From Hippasteria phrygiana (taxonomy: Eukaryota; Echinodermata; Asteroidea; Valvatida; Goniasteridae), in contig JAZGUH010000756.1 of assembly GCA_037893225.1 (NCBI GenBank), positions 193,501 to 257,500 of the forward strand: DNA of 64,000 nucleotides, read 5' to 3'. Below the pieces are notes generated by a model. The model saw only the letters and a program-made list of their open reading frames with translations, did no database searches and was not told the DNA's origin. This document shows positions 1 to 15,000 of the stretch, in pieces; the first letter of the stretch is position 1; the number at the start of each line of letters is the position of its first letter. Made by a program: the position numbers and the translations under genes.

Positions 1-3000
1 CTCTCCAAATTCCATAATAGTCAGCATTATGAGGATATTAAATTCGCCAGTCTTGAATAAGGGCTTTCCAGGATTGGTGATTTCCTTTTGTGATCTTGGA
101 TTCAAGTGCTCTGCAGATTGGAGTACTTGCTGGCTTGGAAGCCATCTCCTTTTTTTATCCTCTTGATTGCCCGCTTGAAGCATTAAATACTTTCTTTAAT
201 AGGTAACTTATTGGTTGCACACTGAAGTTCAGACCAAATGAAAGTACTCTGCTTTTAGTTTTGGACAGATGGCATAGGCTGAGCTTGACGACTCTTTCAT
301 TGAAGGACTGTAGATTGGTGTGGCTCGGATGGTTGTCTTTTGTTGTCATTTCATTCATTGAATTCTCTTTTGGTAAGCTGAAGTCTGCTGACTGTTGATC
401 TGCTGCCAAAGGTAGTTTTGAAGTTGTAAGTGCTGACCTTTTGTGCCAAGGATGAAATCTTACTGTAATCTGGAATCTGTAAAGCTTTCTTGAAGTTATT
501 GACTAGCTCCTGCCATAACCGTCATTCTTGCCAATTCCAGTACTTGGATGGAAATATACATGTAGCATGGGATATATACCCGTTGACAAGTGCACCAGTA
601 GTCATGTTGTTGTCTTGGCTCATGGTATTACATCATTTTGACCATTTCATATTCTCTTGAATCCCTTGGACTTCAGAACCTGCTTGAGGAGTTGAAGTTA
701 CTGTTGTCCATTCTCCAGTGTCACTAGTTTAAGGTTCCCCTTTCTTCTAGAATTAACGTAACGGAAGACTTGACTGAAATTACCAGTTGGTGTCTGCTTT
801 CTGGCATGCCGAGTACCCTAGGGTACCATCTACTTGTCTTGTGGTGTTGAAGTTAAGAGGCAATTTAACCCAACCTTCCATTTTTTTTCCTATGCTAACC
901 TGATAGGATATTGCTCTACGAGGTACTGAAAGAAAACAGAAAAGAAATGCCTAGTCCAACAGAAGACACCATTTGATCTACAGATTGGAATACTTTCTTC
1001 TCAAAATCATCCATTAACAAACTTGCAAGGACTTCTAATAAAACACATATGGGTGTTTCAGCAAAGGGTTCCAGTAATAACAGACTTTGGAAAGGAGAAT
1101 TGGTAATTGTGCGGCGAAATGATCAATTTCAAACTGCTGACTTTTCTCTTGATGGCTGGGATGGTGTTCTTGTGTTATTTGCAGTATCTCTTGATGTTTA
1201 GGATGTCCTGAGTCTGTCGTGTGTACTCTCCAAATTCCATAATAGTCAGCATTATGAGGATATTAAATTCGCCAGTCTTGAATAAGGGCTTTCCAGGATT
1301 GGTGATTTCCTTTTGTGATCTTGGATTCAAGTGCTCTGCAGATTGGAGTACTTGCTGGCTTGGAAGCCATCTCCTTTTTTTATCCTCTTGATTGCCCGCT
1401 TGAAGCATTAAATACTTTCTTTAATAGGTAACTTATTGGTTGCACACTGAAGTTCAGACCAAATGAAAGTACTCTGCTTTTAGTTTTGGACAGATTGCAT
1501 AGGCTGAGCTTGACGACTCTTTCATTGAAGGACTGTAGATTGGTGTGGCTCGGATGGTTGTCTTTTGTTGTCATTTCATTCATTGAATTCTCTTTTGGTA
1601 AGCTGAAGTCTGCTGACTGTTGATCTGCTGCCAAAGGTAGTTTTGAAGTTGTAAGTGCTGACCTTTTGTGCCAAGGATGAAATCTTACTGTAATCTGGAA
1701 TCTGTAAAGCTTTCTTGAAGTTATTGACTAGCTCCTGCCATAACCGTCATTCTTGTCAATTCCAGTACTTGGATGAAAATATACATGTAGCATGGGATAC
1801 CCGTTGACAAGTGCACCAGTAGTCATGTTGTTGTCTTGGCTCATGGTATTACATCATTTTGACCATTTCATATTCTCTTGAATCCCTTGGACTTTAGAAC
1901 CTGCTTGAGGAGTTGAAGTTACTGTTGTCCATTCTCCAGTGTCACTAGTTTAAGGTTCCCCTTTCTTCTAGAATTAACGTAACGGAAGACTTGACTGAAA
2001 TTACCAGTTGGTGTCTGCTTTCTGGCATGCCGAGTACCCTAGGGTACCATCTACTTGTCTTGTGGTGTTGAAGTTAAGAGGCAATTTAACACAACCTTCC
2101 ATTTTTGTTCCTATGCTAACCTGATAGGATATTGCTCTACGAGGTACTGAAAGAAAACAGAAAAGAAATGCCTAGTCTAACAGAAGACACCATTTGATCT
2201 ACAGATTGGAATACTTTCTTCTCAAAATCTTCCATTAACAAACTTGCAAGGACTTCTAATAAAACACATATGGGTGTTTCAGCAAAGGGTTCCAGTAATA
2301 ACAGACTTTGGAAAGGAGCGTTGGTAATTGTGCGGCGAAATGATCAATTTCAAACTGCTGACTTTTCTCTTGATGGCTGGGATGGTGTTCTTGTGTTATT
2401 TGCAGTATCTCTTGATGTTTAGGATGTCCTGAGTCTGTCGTGTGTACTCTCCAAATTCCATAATAGTCAGCATTATGAGGATATTAAATTCGCCTCTCTT
2501 GAATAAGGGTTTTATTTCCAGGATTGGTGATTTCCTTTTGTGATCTTGGACTCAAGTGCTCTGCAGATTGGAGTACTTGCTGGGCTTGGAAGCCATCTCC
2601 TTTTTTATCCTCTTGATTGCCCGCTTGAAGCATTAAATAATTTCTTTAATAGGTAACTTATTGGTTGCACACTGAAGTTCAGACCGAATGAAAGTACTCT
2701 GCTTTTAGTTTTGGACAGATGGCATAGGCTGAGCTTGACGACTCTTTCATTGAAGGACTGTAGATTGGTGTGGCTCGGATGGTTGTCTTTTGTTGTCATT
2801 TCATTCATTGAATTCTCTTTTGGTAAGCTGAAGTCTGCTGACTGTTGATCTGCTGCCAAAGGTAATTTTGAAGTTGTAAGTGCTGACCTTTTGTGCCAAG
2901 GATGAAATCTTACTGTAATCTGGAATCTGTAAAGCTTTCTTGAAGTTATTGACTAGCTCCTGCCATAACCGTCATTCTTGCCAATTCCAGTACTTGGATG

Positions 3001-6000
3001 GAAATATACATGTAGCATGGGATATATACCCGTTGACAAGTGCACCAGTAGTCATGTTGTTGTCTTGGCTCATGGTATTACATCATTTTGACCATTTCAT
3101 ATTCTCTTGAATCCCTTGGACTTCAGAACCTGCTTGAGGAGTTGAAGTTACTGTTGTCCATTCTCCAGTGTCACTAGTTTAAGGTTCCCCTTTCTTCTAG
3201 AATTAACGTAACGGAAGACTTGACTGAAATTACCAGTTGGTGTCTGCTTTCTGGCATGCCGAGTACCCTAGGGTACCATCTACTTGTCTTGTGGTGTTGA
3301 AGTTAAGAGGCAATTTAACCCAACCTTCCATTTTTTTTCCTATGCTAACCTGATAGGATATTGCTCTACGAGGTACTGAAAGAAAACAGAAAAGAAATGC
3401 CTAGTCCAACAGAAGACACCATTTGATCTACAGATTGGAATACTTTCTTCTCAAAATCATCCATTAACAAACTTGCAAGGACTTCTAATAAAACACATAT
3501 GGGTGTTTCAGCAAAGGGTTCCAGTAATAACAGACTTTGGAAAGGAGAATTGGTAATTGTGCGGCGAAATGATCAATTTCAAACTGCTGACTTTTCTCTT
3601 GATGGCTGGGATGGTGTTCTTGTGTTATTTGCAGTATCTCTTGATGTTTAGGATGTCCTGAGTCTGTCGTGTGTACTCTCCAAATTCCATAATAGTCAGC
3701 ATTATGAGGATATTAAATTCGCCAGTCTTGAATAAGGGCTTTCCAGGATTGGTGATTTCCTTTTGTGATCTTGGATTCAAGTGCTCTGCAGATTGGAGTA
3801 CTTGCTGGCTTGGAAGCCATCTCCTTTTTTTATCCTCTTGATTGCCCGCTTGAAGCATTAAATACTTTCTTTAATAGGTAACTTATTGGTTGCACACTGA
3901 AGTTCAGACCAAATGAAAGTACTCTGCTTTTAGTTTTGGACAGATTGCATAGGCTGAGCTTGACGACTCTTTCATTGAAGGACTGTAGATTGGTGTGGCT
4001 CGGATGGTTGTCTTTTGTTGTCATTTCATTCATTGAATTCTCTTTTGGTAAGCTGAAGTCTGCTGACTGTTGATCTGCTGCCAAAGGTAGTTTTGAAGTT
4101 GTAAGTGCTGACCTTTTGTGCCAAGGATGAAATCTTACTGTAATCTGGAATCTGTAAAGCTTTCTTGAAGTTATTGACTAGCTCCTGCCATAACCGTCAT
4201 TCTTGTCAATTCCAGTACTTGGATGAAAATATACATGTAGCATGGGATACCCGTTGACAAGTGCACCAGTAGTCATGTTGTTGTCTTGGCTCATGGTATT
4301 ACATCATTTTGACCATTTCATATTCTCTTGAATCCCTTGGACTTTAGAACCTGCTTGAGGAGTTGAAGTTACTGTTGTCCATTCTCCAGTGTCACTAGTT
4401 TAAGGTTCCCCTTTCTTCTAGAATTAACGTAACGGAAGACTTGACTGAAATTACCAGTTGGTGTCTGCTTTCTGGCATGCCGAGTACCCTAGGGTACCAT
4501 CTACTTGTCTTGTGGTGTTGAAGTTAAGAGGCAATTTAACACAACCTTCCATTTTTGTTCCTATGCTAACCTGATAGGATATTGCTCTACGAGGTACTGA
4601 AAGAAAACAGAAAAGAAATGCCTAGTCTAACAGAAGACACCATTTGATCTACAGATTGGAATACTTTCTTCTCAAAATCATCCATTAACAAACTTGCAAG
4701 GACTTCTAATAAAACACATATGGGTGTTTCAGCAAAGGGTTCCAGTAATAACAGACTTTGGAAAGGAGCGTTGGTAATTGTGCGGCGAAATGATCAATTT
4801 CAAACTGCTGACTTTTCTCTTGATGGCTGGGATGGTGTTCTTGTGTTATTTGCAGTATCTCTTGATGTTTAGGATGTCCTGAGTCTGTCGTGTGTACTCT
4901 CCAAATTCCATAATAGTCAGCATTATGAGGATATTAAATTCGCCTCTCTTGAATAAGGGTTTTATTTCCAGGATTGGTGATTTCCTTTTGTGATCTTGGA
5001 CTCAAGTGCTCTGCAGATTGGAGTACTTGCTGGGCTTGGAAGCCATCTCCTTTTTTATCCTCTTGATTGCCCGCTTGAAGCATTAAATAATTTCTTTAAT
5101 AGGTAACTTATTGGTTGCACACTGAAGTTCAGACCGAATGAAAGTACTCTGCTTTTAGTTTTGGACAGATGGCATAGGCTGAGCTTGACGACTCTTTCAT
5201 TGAAGGACTGTAGATTGGTGTGGCTCGGATGGTTGTCTTTTGTTGTCATTTCATTCATTGAATTCTCTTTTGGTAAGCTGAAGTCTGCTGACTGTTGATC
5301 TGCTGCCAAAGGTAATTTTGAAGTTGTAAGTGCTGACCTTTTGTGCCAAGGATGAAATCTTACTGTAATCTGGAATCTGTAAAGCTTTCTTGAAGTTATT
5401 GACTAGCTCCTGCCATAACCGTCATTCTTGCCAATTCCAGTACTTGGATGGAAATATACATGTAGCATGGGATATATACCCGTTGACAAGTGCACCAGTA
5501 GTCATGTTGTTGTCTTGGCTCATGGTATTACATCATTTTGACCATTTCATATTCTCTTGAATCCCTTGGACTTCAGAACCTGCTTGAGGAGTTGAAGTTA
5601 CTGTTGTCCATTCTCCAGTGTCACTAGTTTAAGGTTCCCCTTTCTTCTAGAATTAACGTAACGGAAGACTTGACTGAAATTACCAGTTGGTGTCTGCTTT
5701 CTGGCATGCCGAGTACCCTAGGGTACCATCTACTTGTCTTGTGGTGTTGAAGTTAAGAGGCAATTTAACACAACCTTCCATTTTTTTTCCTATGCTAACC
5801 TGATAGGATATTGCTCTACGAGGTACTGAAAGAAAACAGAAAAGAAATGCCTAGTCTAACAGAAGACACCATTTGATCTACAGATTGGAATACTTTCTTC
5901 TCAAAATCATCCATTAACAAACTTGCAAGGACTTCTAATAAAACACATATGGGTGTTTCAGCAAAGGGTTCCAGTAATAACAGACTTTGGAAAGGAGAAT

Positions 6001-9000
6001 TGGTAATTGTGCGGCGAAATGATCAATTTCAAACTGCTGACTTTTCTCTTGATGGCTGGGATGGTGTTCTTGTGGTATTTGCAGTATCTCTTGATGTTTA
6101 GGATGTCCTGAGTCTGTCGTGTGTACTCTCCAAATTCCATAATAGTCAGCATTATGAGGATATTAAATTCGCCAGTCTTGAATAAGGGCTTTCCAGGATT
6201 GGTGATTTCCTTTTGTGATCTTGGATTCAAGTGCTCTGCAGATTGGAGTACTTGCTGGCTTGGAAGCCATCTCCTTTTTTTATCCTCTTGATTGCCCGCT
6301 TGAAGCATTAAATACTTTCTTTAATAGGTAACTTATTGGTTGCACACTGAAGTTCAGACCAAATGAAAGTACTCTGCTTTTAGTTTTGGACAGATGGCAT
6401 AGGCTGAGCTTGACGACTCTTTCATTGAAGGACTGTAGATTGGTGTGGCTCGGATGGTTGTCTTTTGTTGTCATTTCATTCATTGAATTCTCTTTTGGTA
6501 AGCTGAAGTCTGCTGACTGTTGATCTGCTGCCAAAGGTAGTTTTGAAGTTGTAAGTGCTGACCTTTTGTGCCAAGGATGAAATCTTACTGTAATCTGGAA
6601 TCTGTAAAGCTTTCTTGAAGTTATTGACTAGCTCCTGCCATAACCGTCATTCTTGCCAATTCCAGTACTTGGATGGAAATATACATGTAGCATGGGATAT
6701 ATATACCCGTTGACAAGTGCACCAGTAGTCATGTTGTTGTCTTGGCTCATGGTATTACATCATTTTGACCATTTCATATTCTCTTGAATCCCTTGGACTT
6801 CAGAACCTGCTTGAGGAGTTGAAGTTACTGTTGTCCATTCTCCAGTGTCACTAGTTTAAGGTTCCCCTTTCTTCTAGAATTAACGTAACGGAAGACTTGA
6901 CTGAAATTACCAGTTGGTGTCTGCTTTCTGGCATGCCGAGTACCCTAGGGTACCATCTACTTGTCTTGTGGTGTTGAAGTTAAGAGGCAATTTAACCCAA
7001 ACCTTCCATTTTTTTTCCTATGCTAACCTGATAGGATATTGCTCTACGAGGTACTGAAAGAAAACAGAAAAGAAATGCCTAGTCTAACAGAAGACACCAT
7101 TTGATCTACAGATTGGAATACTTTCTTCTCAAAATCATCCATTAACAAACTTGCAAGGACTTCTAATAAAACACATATGGGTGTTTCAGCAAAGGGTTCC
7201 AGTAATAACAGACTTTGGAAAGGAGAATTGGTAATTGTGCGGCGAAATGATCAATTTCAAACTGCTGACTTTTCTCTTGATGGCTGGGATGGTGTTCTTG
7301 TGTTATTTGCAGTATCTCTTGATGTTTAGGATGTCCTGAGTCTGTCGTGTGTACTCTCCAAATTCCATAATAGTCAGCATTATGAGGATATTAAATTCGC
7401 CAGTCTTGAATAAGGGCTTTCCAGGATTGGTGATTTCCTTTTGTGATCTTGGATTCAAGTGCTCTGCAGATTGGAGTACTTGCTGGCTTGGAAGCCATCT
7501 CCTTTTTTTATCCTCTTGATTACCCGCTTGAAGCATTAAATACTTTCTTTAATAGGTAACTTATTGGTTGCACACTGAAGTTCAGACCAAATGAAAGTAC
7601 TCTGCTTTTAGTTTTGGACAGATTGCATAGGCTGAGCTTGACGACTCTTTCATTGAAGGACTGTAGATTGGTGTGGCTCGGATGGTTGTCTTTTGTTGTC
7701 ATTTCATTCATTGAATTCTCTTTTGGTAAGCTGAAGTCTGCTGACTGTTGATCTGCTGCCAAAGGTAGTTTTGAAGTTGTAAGTGCTGACCTTTTGTGCC
7801 AAGGATGAAATCTTACTGTAATCTGGAATCTGTAAAGCTTTCTTGAAGTTATTGACTAGCTCCTGCCATAACCGTCATTCTTGCCAATTCCAGTACTTGG
7901 ATGAAAATATACATGTAGCATGGGATACCCGTTGACAAGTGCACCAGTAGTCATGTTGTTGTCTTGGCTCATGGTATTACATCATTTTGACCATTTCATA
8001 TTCTCTTGAATCCCTTGGACTTTAGAACCTGCTTGAGGAGTTGAAGTTACTGTTGTCCATTCTCCAGTGTCACTAGTTTAAGGTTCCCCTTTCTTCTAGA
8101 ATTAACGTAACGGAAGACTTGACTGAAATTACCAGTTGGTGTCTGCTTTCTGGCATGCCGAGTACCCTAGGGTACCATCTACTTGTCTTGTGGTGTTGAA
8201 GTTAAGAGGCAATTTAACACAACCTTCCATTTTTGTTCCTATGCTAACCTGATAGGATATTGCTCTACGAGGTACTGAAAGAAAACAGAAAAGAAATGCC
8301 TAGTCTAACAGAAGACACCATTTGATCTACAGATTGGAATACTTTCTTCTCAAAATCATCCATTAACAAACTTGCAAGGACTTCTAATAAAACACATATG
8401 GGTGTTTCAGCAAAGGGTTCCAGTAATAACAGACTTTGGAAAGGAGCGTTGGTAATTGTGCGGCGAAATGATCAATTTCAAACTGCTGACTTTTCTCTTG
8501 ATGGCTGGGATGGTGTTCTTGTGTTATTTGCAGTATCTCTTGATGTTTAGGATGTCCTGAGTCTGTCGTGTGTACTCTCCAAATTCCATAATAGTCAGCA
8601 TTATGAGGATATTAAATTCGCCTCTCTTGAATAAGGGTTTTATTTCCAGGATTGGTGATTTCCTTTTGTGATCTTGGACTCAAGTGCTCTGCAGATTGGA
8701 GTACTTGCTGGGCTTGGAAGCCATCTCCTTTTTTATCCTCTTGATTGCCCGCTTGAAGCATTAAATAATTTCTTTAATAGGTAACTTATTGGTTGCACAC
8801 TGAAGTTCAGACCGAATGAAAGTACTCTGCTTTTAGTTTTGGACAGATGGCATAGGCTGAGCTTGACGACTCTTTCATTGAAGGACTGTAGATTGGTGTG
8901 GCTCGGATGGTTGTCTTTTGTTGTCATTTCATTCATTGAATTCTCTTTTGGTAAGCTGAAGTCTGCTGACTGTTGATCTGCTGCCAAAGGTAATTTTGAA

Positions 9001-12000
9001 GTTGTAAGTGCTGACCTTTTGTGCCAAGGATGAAATCTTACTGTAATCTGGAATCTGTAAAGCTTTCTTGAAGTTATTGACTAGCTCCTGCCATAACCGT
9101 CATTCTTGCCAATTCCAGTACTTGGATGGAAATATACATGTAGCATGGGATATATACCCGTTGACAAGTGCACCAGTAGTCATGTTGTTGTCTTGGCTCA
9201 TGGTATTACATCATTTTGACCATTTCATATTCTCTTGAATCCCTTGGACTTCAGAACCTGCTTGAGGAGTTGAAGTTACTGTTGTCCATTCTCCAGTGTC
9301 ACTAGTTTAAGGTTCCCCTTTCTTCTAGAATTAACGTAACGGAAGACTTGACTGAAATTACCAGTTGGTGTCTGCTTTCTGGCATGCCGAGTACCCTAGG
9401 GTACCATCTACTTGTCTTGTGGTGTTGAAGTTAAGAGGCAATTTAACACAACCTTCCATTTTTTTTCCTATGCTAACCTGATAGGATATTGCTCTACGAG
9501 GTACTGAAAGAAAACAGAAAAGAAATGCCTAGTCTAACAGAAGACACCATTTGATCTACAGATTGGAATACTTTCTTCTCAAAATCATCCATTAACAAAC
9601 TTGCAAGGACTTCTAATAAAACACATATGGGTGTTTCAGCAAAGGGTTCCAGTAATAACAGACTTTGGAAAGGAGAATTGGTAATTGTGCGGCGAAATGA
9701 TCAATTTCAAACTGCTGACTTTTCTCTTGATGGCTGGGATGGTGTTCTTGTGGTATTTGCAGTATCTCTTGATGTTTAGGATGTCCTGAGTCTGTCGTGT
9801 GTACTCTCCAAATTCCATAATAGTCAGCATTATGAGGATATTAAATTCGCCAGTCTTGAATAAGGGCTTTCCAGGATTGGTGATTTCCTTTTGTGATCTT
9901 GGATTCAAGTGCTCTGCAGATTGGAGTACTTGCTGGCTTGGAAGCCATCTCCTTTTTTTATCCTCTTGATTGCCCGCTTGAAGCATTAAATACTTTCTTT
10001 AATAGGTAACTTATTGGTTGCACACTGAAGTTCAGACCAAATGAAAGTACTCTGCTTTTAGTTTTGGACAGATGGCATAGGCTGAGCTTGACGACTCTTT
10101 CATTGAAGGACTGTAGATTGGTGTGGCTCGGATGGTTGTCTTTTGTTGTCATTTCATTCATTGAATTCTCTTTTGGTAAGCTGAAGTCTGCTGACTGTTG
10201 ATCTGCTGCCAAAGGTAGTTTTGAAGTTGTAAGTGCTGACCTTTTGTGCCAAGGATGAAATCTTACTGTAATCTGGAATCTGTAAAGCTTTCTTGAAGTT
10301 ATTGACTAGCTCCTGCCATAACCGTCATTCTTGCCAATTCCAGTACTTGGATGGAAATATACATGTAGCATGGGATATATATACCCGTTGACAAGTGCAC
10401 CAGTAGTCATGTTGTTGTCTTGGCTCATGGTATTACATCATTTTGACCATTTCATATTCTCTTGAATCCCTTGGACTTCAGAACCTGCTTGAGGAGTTGA
10501 AGTTACTGTTGTCCATTCTCCAGTGTCACTAGTTTAAGGTTCCCCTTTCTTCTAGAATTAACGTAACGGAAGACTTGACTGAAATTACCAGTTGGTGTCT
10601 GCTTTCTGGCATGCCGAGTACCCTAGGGTACCATCTACTTGTCTTGTGGTGTTGAAGTTAAGAGGCAATTTAACCCAAACCTTCCATTTTTTTTCCTATG
10701 CTAACCTGATAGGATATTGCTCTACGAGGTACTGAAAGAAAACAGAAAAGAAATGCCTAGTCTAACAGAAGACACCATTTGATCTACAGATTGGAATACT
10801 TTCTTCTCAAAATCATCCATTAACAAACTTGCAAGGACTTCTAATAAAACACATATGGGTGTTTCAGCAAAGGGTTCCAGTAATAACAGACTTTGGAAAG
10901 GAGAATTGGTAATTGTGCGGCGAAATGATCAATTTCAAACTGCTTACTTTTCTCTTGATGGCTGGGATGGTGTTCTTGTGGTATTTGCAGTATCTCTTGA
11001 TGTTTAGGATGTCCTGAGTCTGTCGTGTGTACTCTCCAAATTCCATAATAGTCAGCATTATGAGGATATTAAATTCGCCAGTCTTGAATAAGGGCTTTCC
11101 AGGATTGGTGATTTCCTTTTGTGATCTTGGATTCAAGTGCTCTGCAGATTGGAGTACTTGCTGGCTTGGAAGCCATCTCCTTTTTTTATCCTCTTGATTG
11201 CCCGCTTGAAGCATTAAATACTTTCTTTAATAGGTAACTTATTGGTTGCACACTGAAGTTCAGACCAAATGAAAGTACTCTGCTTTTAGTTTTGGACAGA
11301 TGGCATAGGCTGAGCTTGACGACTCTTTCATTGAAGGACTGTAGATTGGTGTGGCTCGGATGGTTGTCTTTTGTTGTCATTTCATTCATTGAATTCTCTT
11401 TTGGTAAGCTGAAGTCTGCTGACTGTTGATCTGCTGCCAAAGGTAGTTTTGAAGTTGTAAGTGCTGACCTTTTGTGCCAAGGATGAAATCTTACTGTAAT
11501 CTGGAATCTGTAAAGCTTTCTTGAAGTTATTGACTAGCTCCTGCCATAACCGTCATTCTTGCCAATTCCAGTACTTGGATGGAAATATACATGTAGCATG
11601 GGATATATATACCCGTTGACAAGTGCACCAGTAGTCATGTTGTTGTCTTGGCTCATGGTATTACATCATTTTGACCATTTCATATTCTCTTGAATCCCTT
11701 GGACTTCAGAACCTGCTTGAGGAGTTGAAGTTACTGTTGTCCATTCTCCAGTGTCACTAGTTTAAGGTTCCCCTTTCTTCTAGAATTAACGTAACGGAAG
11801 ACTTGACTGAAATTACCAGTTGGTGTCTGCTTTCTGGCATGCCGAGTACCCTAGGGTACCATCTACTTGTCTTGTGGTGTTGAAGTTAAGAGGCAATTTA
11901 ACCCAAACCTTCCATTTTTTTCCCTATGCTAACCTGATAGGATATTGCTCTACGAGGTACTGAAAGAAAACAGAAAAGAAATGCCTAGTCTAACAGAAGA

Positions 12001-15000
12001 CACCATTTGATCTACAGATTGGAATACTTTCTTCTCAAAATCATCCATTAACAAACTTGCAAGGACTTCTAATAAAACACATATGGGTGTTTCAGCAAAG
12101 GGTTCCAGTAATAACAGACTTTGGAAAGGAGAATTGGTAATTGTGCGGCGAAATGATCAATTTCAAACTGCTGACTTTTCTCTTGATGGCTGGGATGGTG
12201 TTCTTGTGTTATTTGCAGTATCTCTTGATGTTTAGGATGTCCTGAGTCTGTCGTGTGTACTCTCCAAATTCCATAATAGTCAGCATTATGAGGATATTAA
12301 ATTCGCCAGTCTTGAATAAGGGCTTTCCAGGATTGGTGATTTCCTTTTGTGATCTTGGATTCAAGTGCTCTGCAGATTGGAGTACTTGCTGGCTTGGAAG
12401 CCATCTCCTTTTTTTATCCTCTTGATTACCCGCTTGAAGCATTAAATACTTTCTTTAATAGGTAACTTATTGGTTGCACACTGAAGTTCAGACCAAATGA
12501 AAGTACTCTGCTTTTAGTTTTGGACAGATTGCATAGGCTGAGCTTGACGACTCTTTCATTGAAGGACTGTAGATTGGTGTGGCTCGGATGGTTGTCTTTT
12601 GTTGTCATTTCATTCATTGAATTCTCTTTTGGTAAGCTGAAGTCTGCTGACTGTTGATCTGCTGCCAAAGGTAGTTTTGAAGTTGTAAGTGCTGACCTTT
12701 TGTGCCAAGGATGAAATCTTACTGTAATCTGGAATCTGTAAAGCTTTCTTGAAGTTATTGACTAGCTCCTGCCATAACCGTCATTCTTGCCAATTCCAGT
12801 ACTTGGATGAAAATATACATGTAGCATGGGATACCCGTTGACAAGTGCACCAGTAGTCATGTTGTTGTCTTGGCTCATGGTATTACATCATTTTGACCAT
12901 TTCATATTCTCTTGAATCCCTTGGACTTTAGAACCTGCTTGAGGAGTTGAAGTTACTGTTGTCCATTCTCCAGTGTCACTAGTTTAAGGTTCCCCTTTCT
13001 TCTAGAATTAACGTAACGGAAGACTTGACTGAAATTACCAGTTGGTGTCTGCTTTCTGGCATGCCGAGTACCCTAGGGTACCATCTACTTGTCTTGTGGT
13101 GTTGAAGTTAAGAGGCAATTTAACACAACCTTCCATTTTTGTTCCTATGCTAACCTGATAGGATATTGCTCTACGAGGTACTGAAAGAAAACAGAAAAGA
13201 AATGCCTAGTCTAACAGAAGACACCATTTGATCTACAGATTGGAATACTTTCTTCTCAAAATCATCCATTAACAAACTTGCAAGGACTTCTAATAAAACA
13301 CATATGGGTGTTTCAGCAAAGGGTTCCAGTAATAACAGACTTTGGAAAGGAGCGTTGGTAATTGTGCGGCGAAATGATCAATTTCAAACTGCTGACTTTT
13401 CTCTTGATGGCTGGGATGGTGTTCTTGTGTTATTTGCAGTATCTCTTGATGTTTAGGATGTCCTGAGTCTGTCGTGTGTACTCTCCAAATTCCATAATAG
13501 TCAGCATTATGAGGATATTAAATTCGCCAGTCTTGAATAAGGGCTTTCCAGGATTGGTGATTTCCTTTTGTGATCTTGGATTCAAGTGCTCTGCAGATTG
13601 GAGTACTTGCTGGGCTTGGAAGCCATCTCCTTTTTTATCCTCTTGATTGCCCGCTTGAAGCATTAAATAATTTCTTTAATAGGTAACTTATTGGTTGCAC
13701 ACTGAAGTTCAGACCACATGAAAGTACTCTGCTTTTAGTTTTGGACAGATGGCATAGGCTGAGCTTGACGACTCTTTCATTGAAGGACTGTAGATTGGTG
13801 TGGCTCGGATGGTTGTCTTTTGTTGTCATTTCATTCATTGAATTCTCTTTTGGTAAGCTGAAGTCTGCTGACTGTTGATCTGCTGCCAAAGGTAGTTTTG
13901 AAGTTGTAAGTGCTGACCTTTTGTGCCAAGGATGAAATCTTACTGTAATCTGGAATCTGTAAAGCTTTCTTGAAGTTATTGACTAGCTCCTGCCATAACC
14001 GTCATTCTTGCCAATTCCAGTACTTGGATGAAAATATACATGTAGCATGGGATACCCGTTGACAAGTGCACCAGTAGTCATGTTGTTGTCTTGGCTCATG
14101 GTATTACATCATTTTGACCATTTCATATTCTCTTGAATCCCTTGGACTTCAGAACCTGCTTGAGGAGTTGAAGTTACTGTTGTCCATTCTCCAGTGTCAC
14201 TAGTTTAAGGTTCCCCTTTCTTCTAGAATTAACGTAACGGAAGACTTGACTGAAATTACCAGTTGGTGTCTGCTTTCTGGCATGCCGAGTACCCTAGGGT
14301 ACCATCTACTTGTCTTGTGGTGTTGAAGTTAAGAGGCAATTTAACACAACCTTCCATTTTTTTTCCTATGCTAACCTGATAGGATATTGCTCTACGAGGT
14401 ACTGAAAGAAAACAGAAAAGAAATGCCTAGTCTAACAGAAGACACCATTTGATCTACAGATTGGAATACTTTCTTCTCAAAATCATCCATTAACAAACTT
14501 GCAAGGACTTCTAATAAAACACATATGGGTGTTTCAGCAAAGGGTTCCAGTAATAACAGACTTTGGAAAGGAGCGTTGGTAATTGTGCGGCGAAATGATC
14601 AATTTCAAACTGCTGACTTTTCTCTTGATGGCTGGGATGGTGTTCTTGTGTTATTTGCAGTATCTCTTGATGTTTAGGATGTCCTGAGTCTGTCGTGTGT
14701 ACTCTCCAAATTCCATAATAGTCAGCATTATGAGGATATTAAATTCGCCTCTCTTGAATAAGGGTTTTATTTCCAGGATTGGTGATTTCCTTTTGTGATC
14801 TTGGACTCAAGTGCTCTGCAGATTGGAGTACTTGCTGGGCTTGGAAGCCATCTCCTTTTTTATCCTCTTGATTGCCCGCTTGAAGCATTAAATAATTTCT
14901 TTAATAGGTAACTTATTGGTTGCACACTGAAGTTCAGACCAAATGAAAGTACTCTGCTTTTAGTTTTGGACAGATTGCATAGGCTGAGCTTGACGACTCT

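Noticed and set aside
1175..1408. 77-116-codon frames MLQAGNQEDK... in each 1225-bp unit as genes
   Set aside because: They overlap the 84-codon frame in another register, vary in length by a single-base stop in different copies, and have no protein features.
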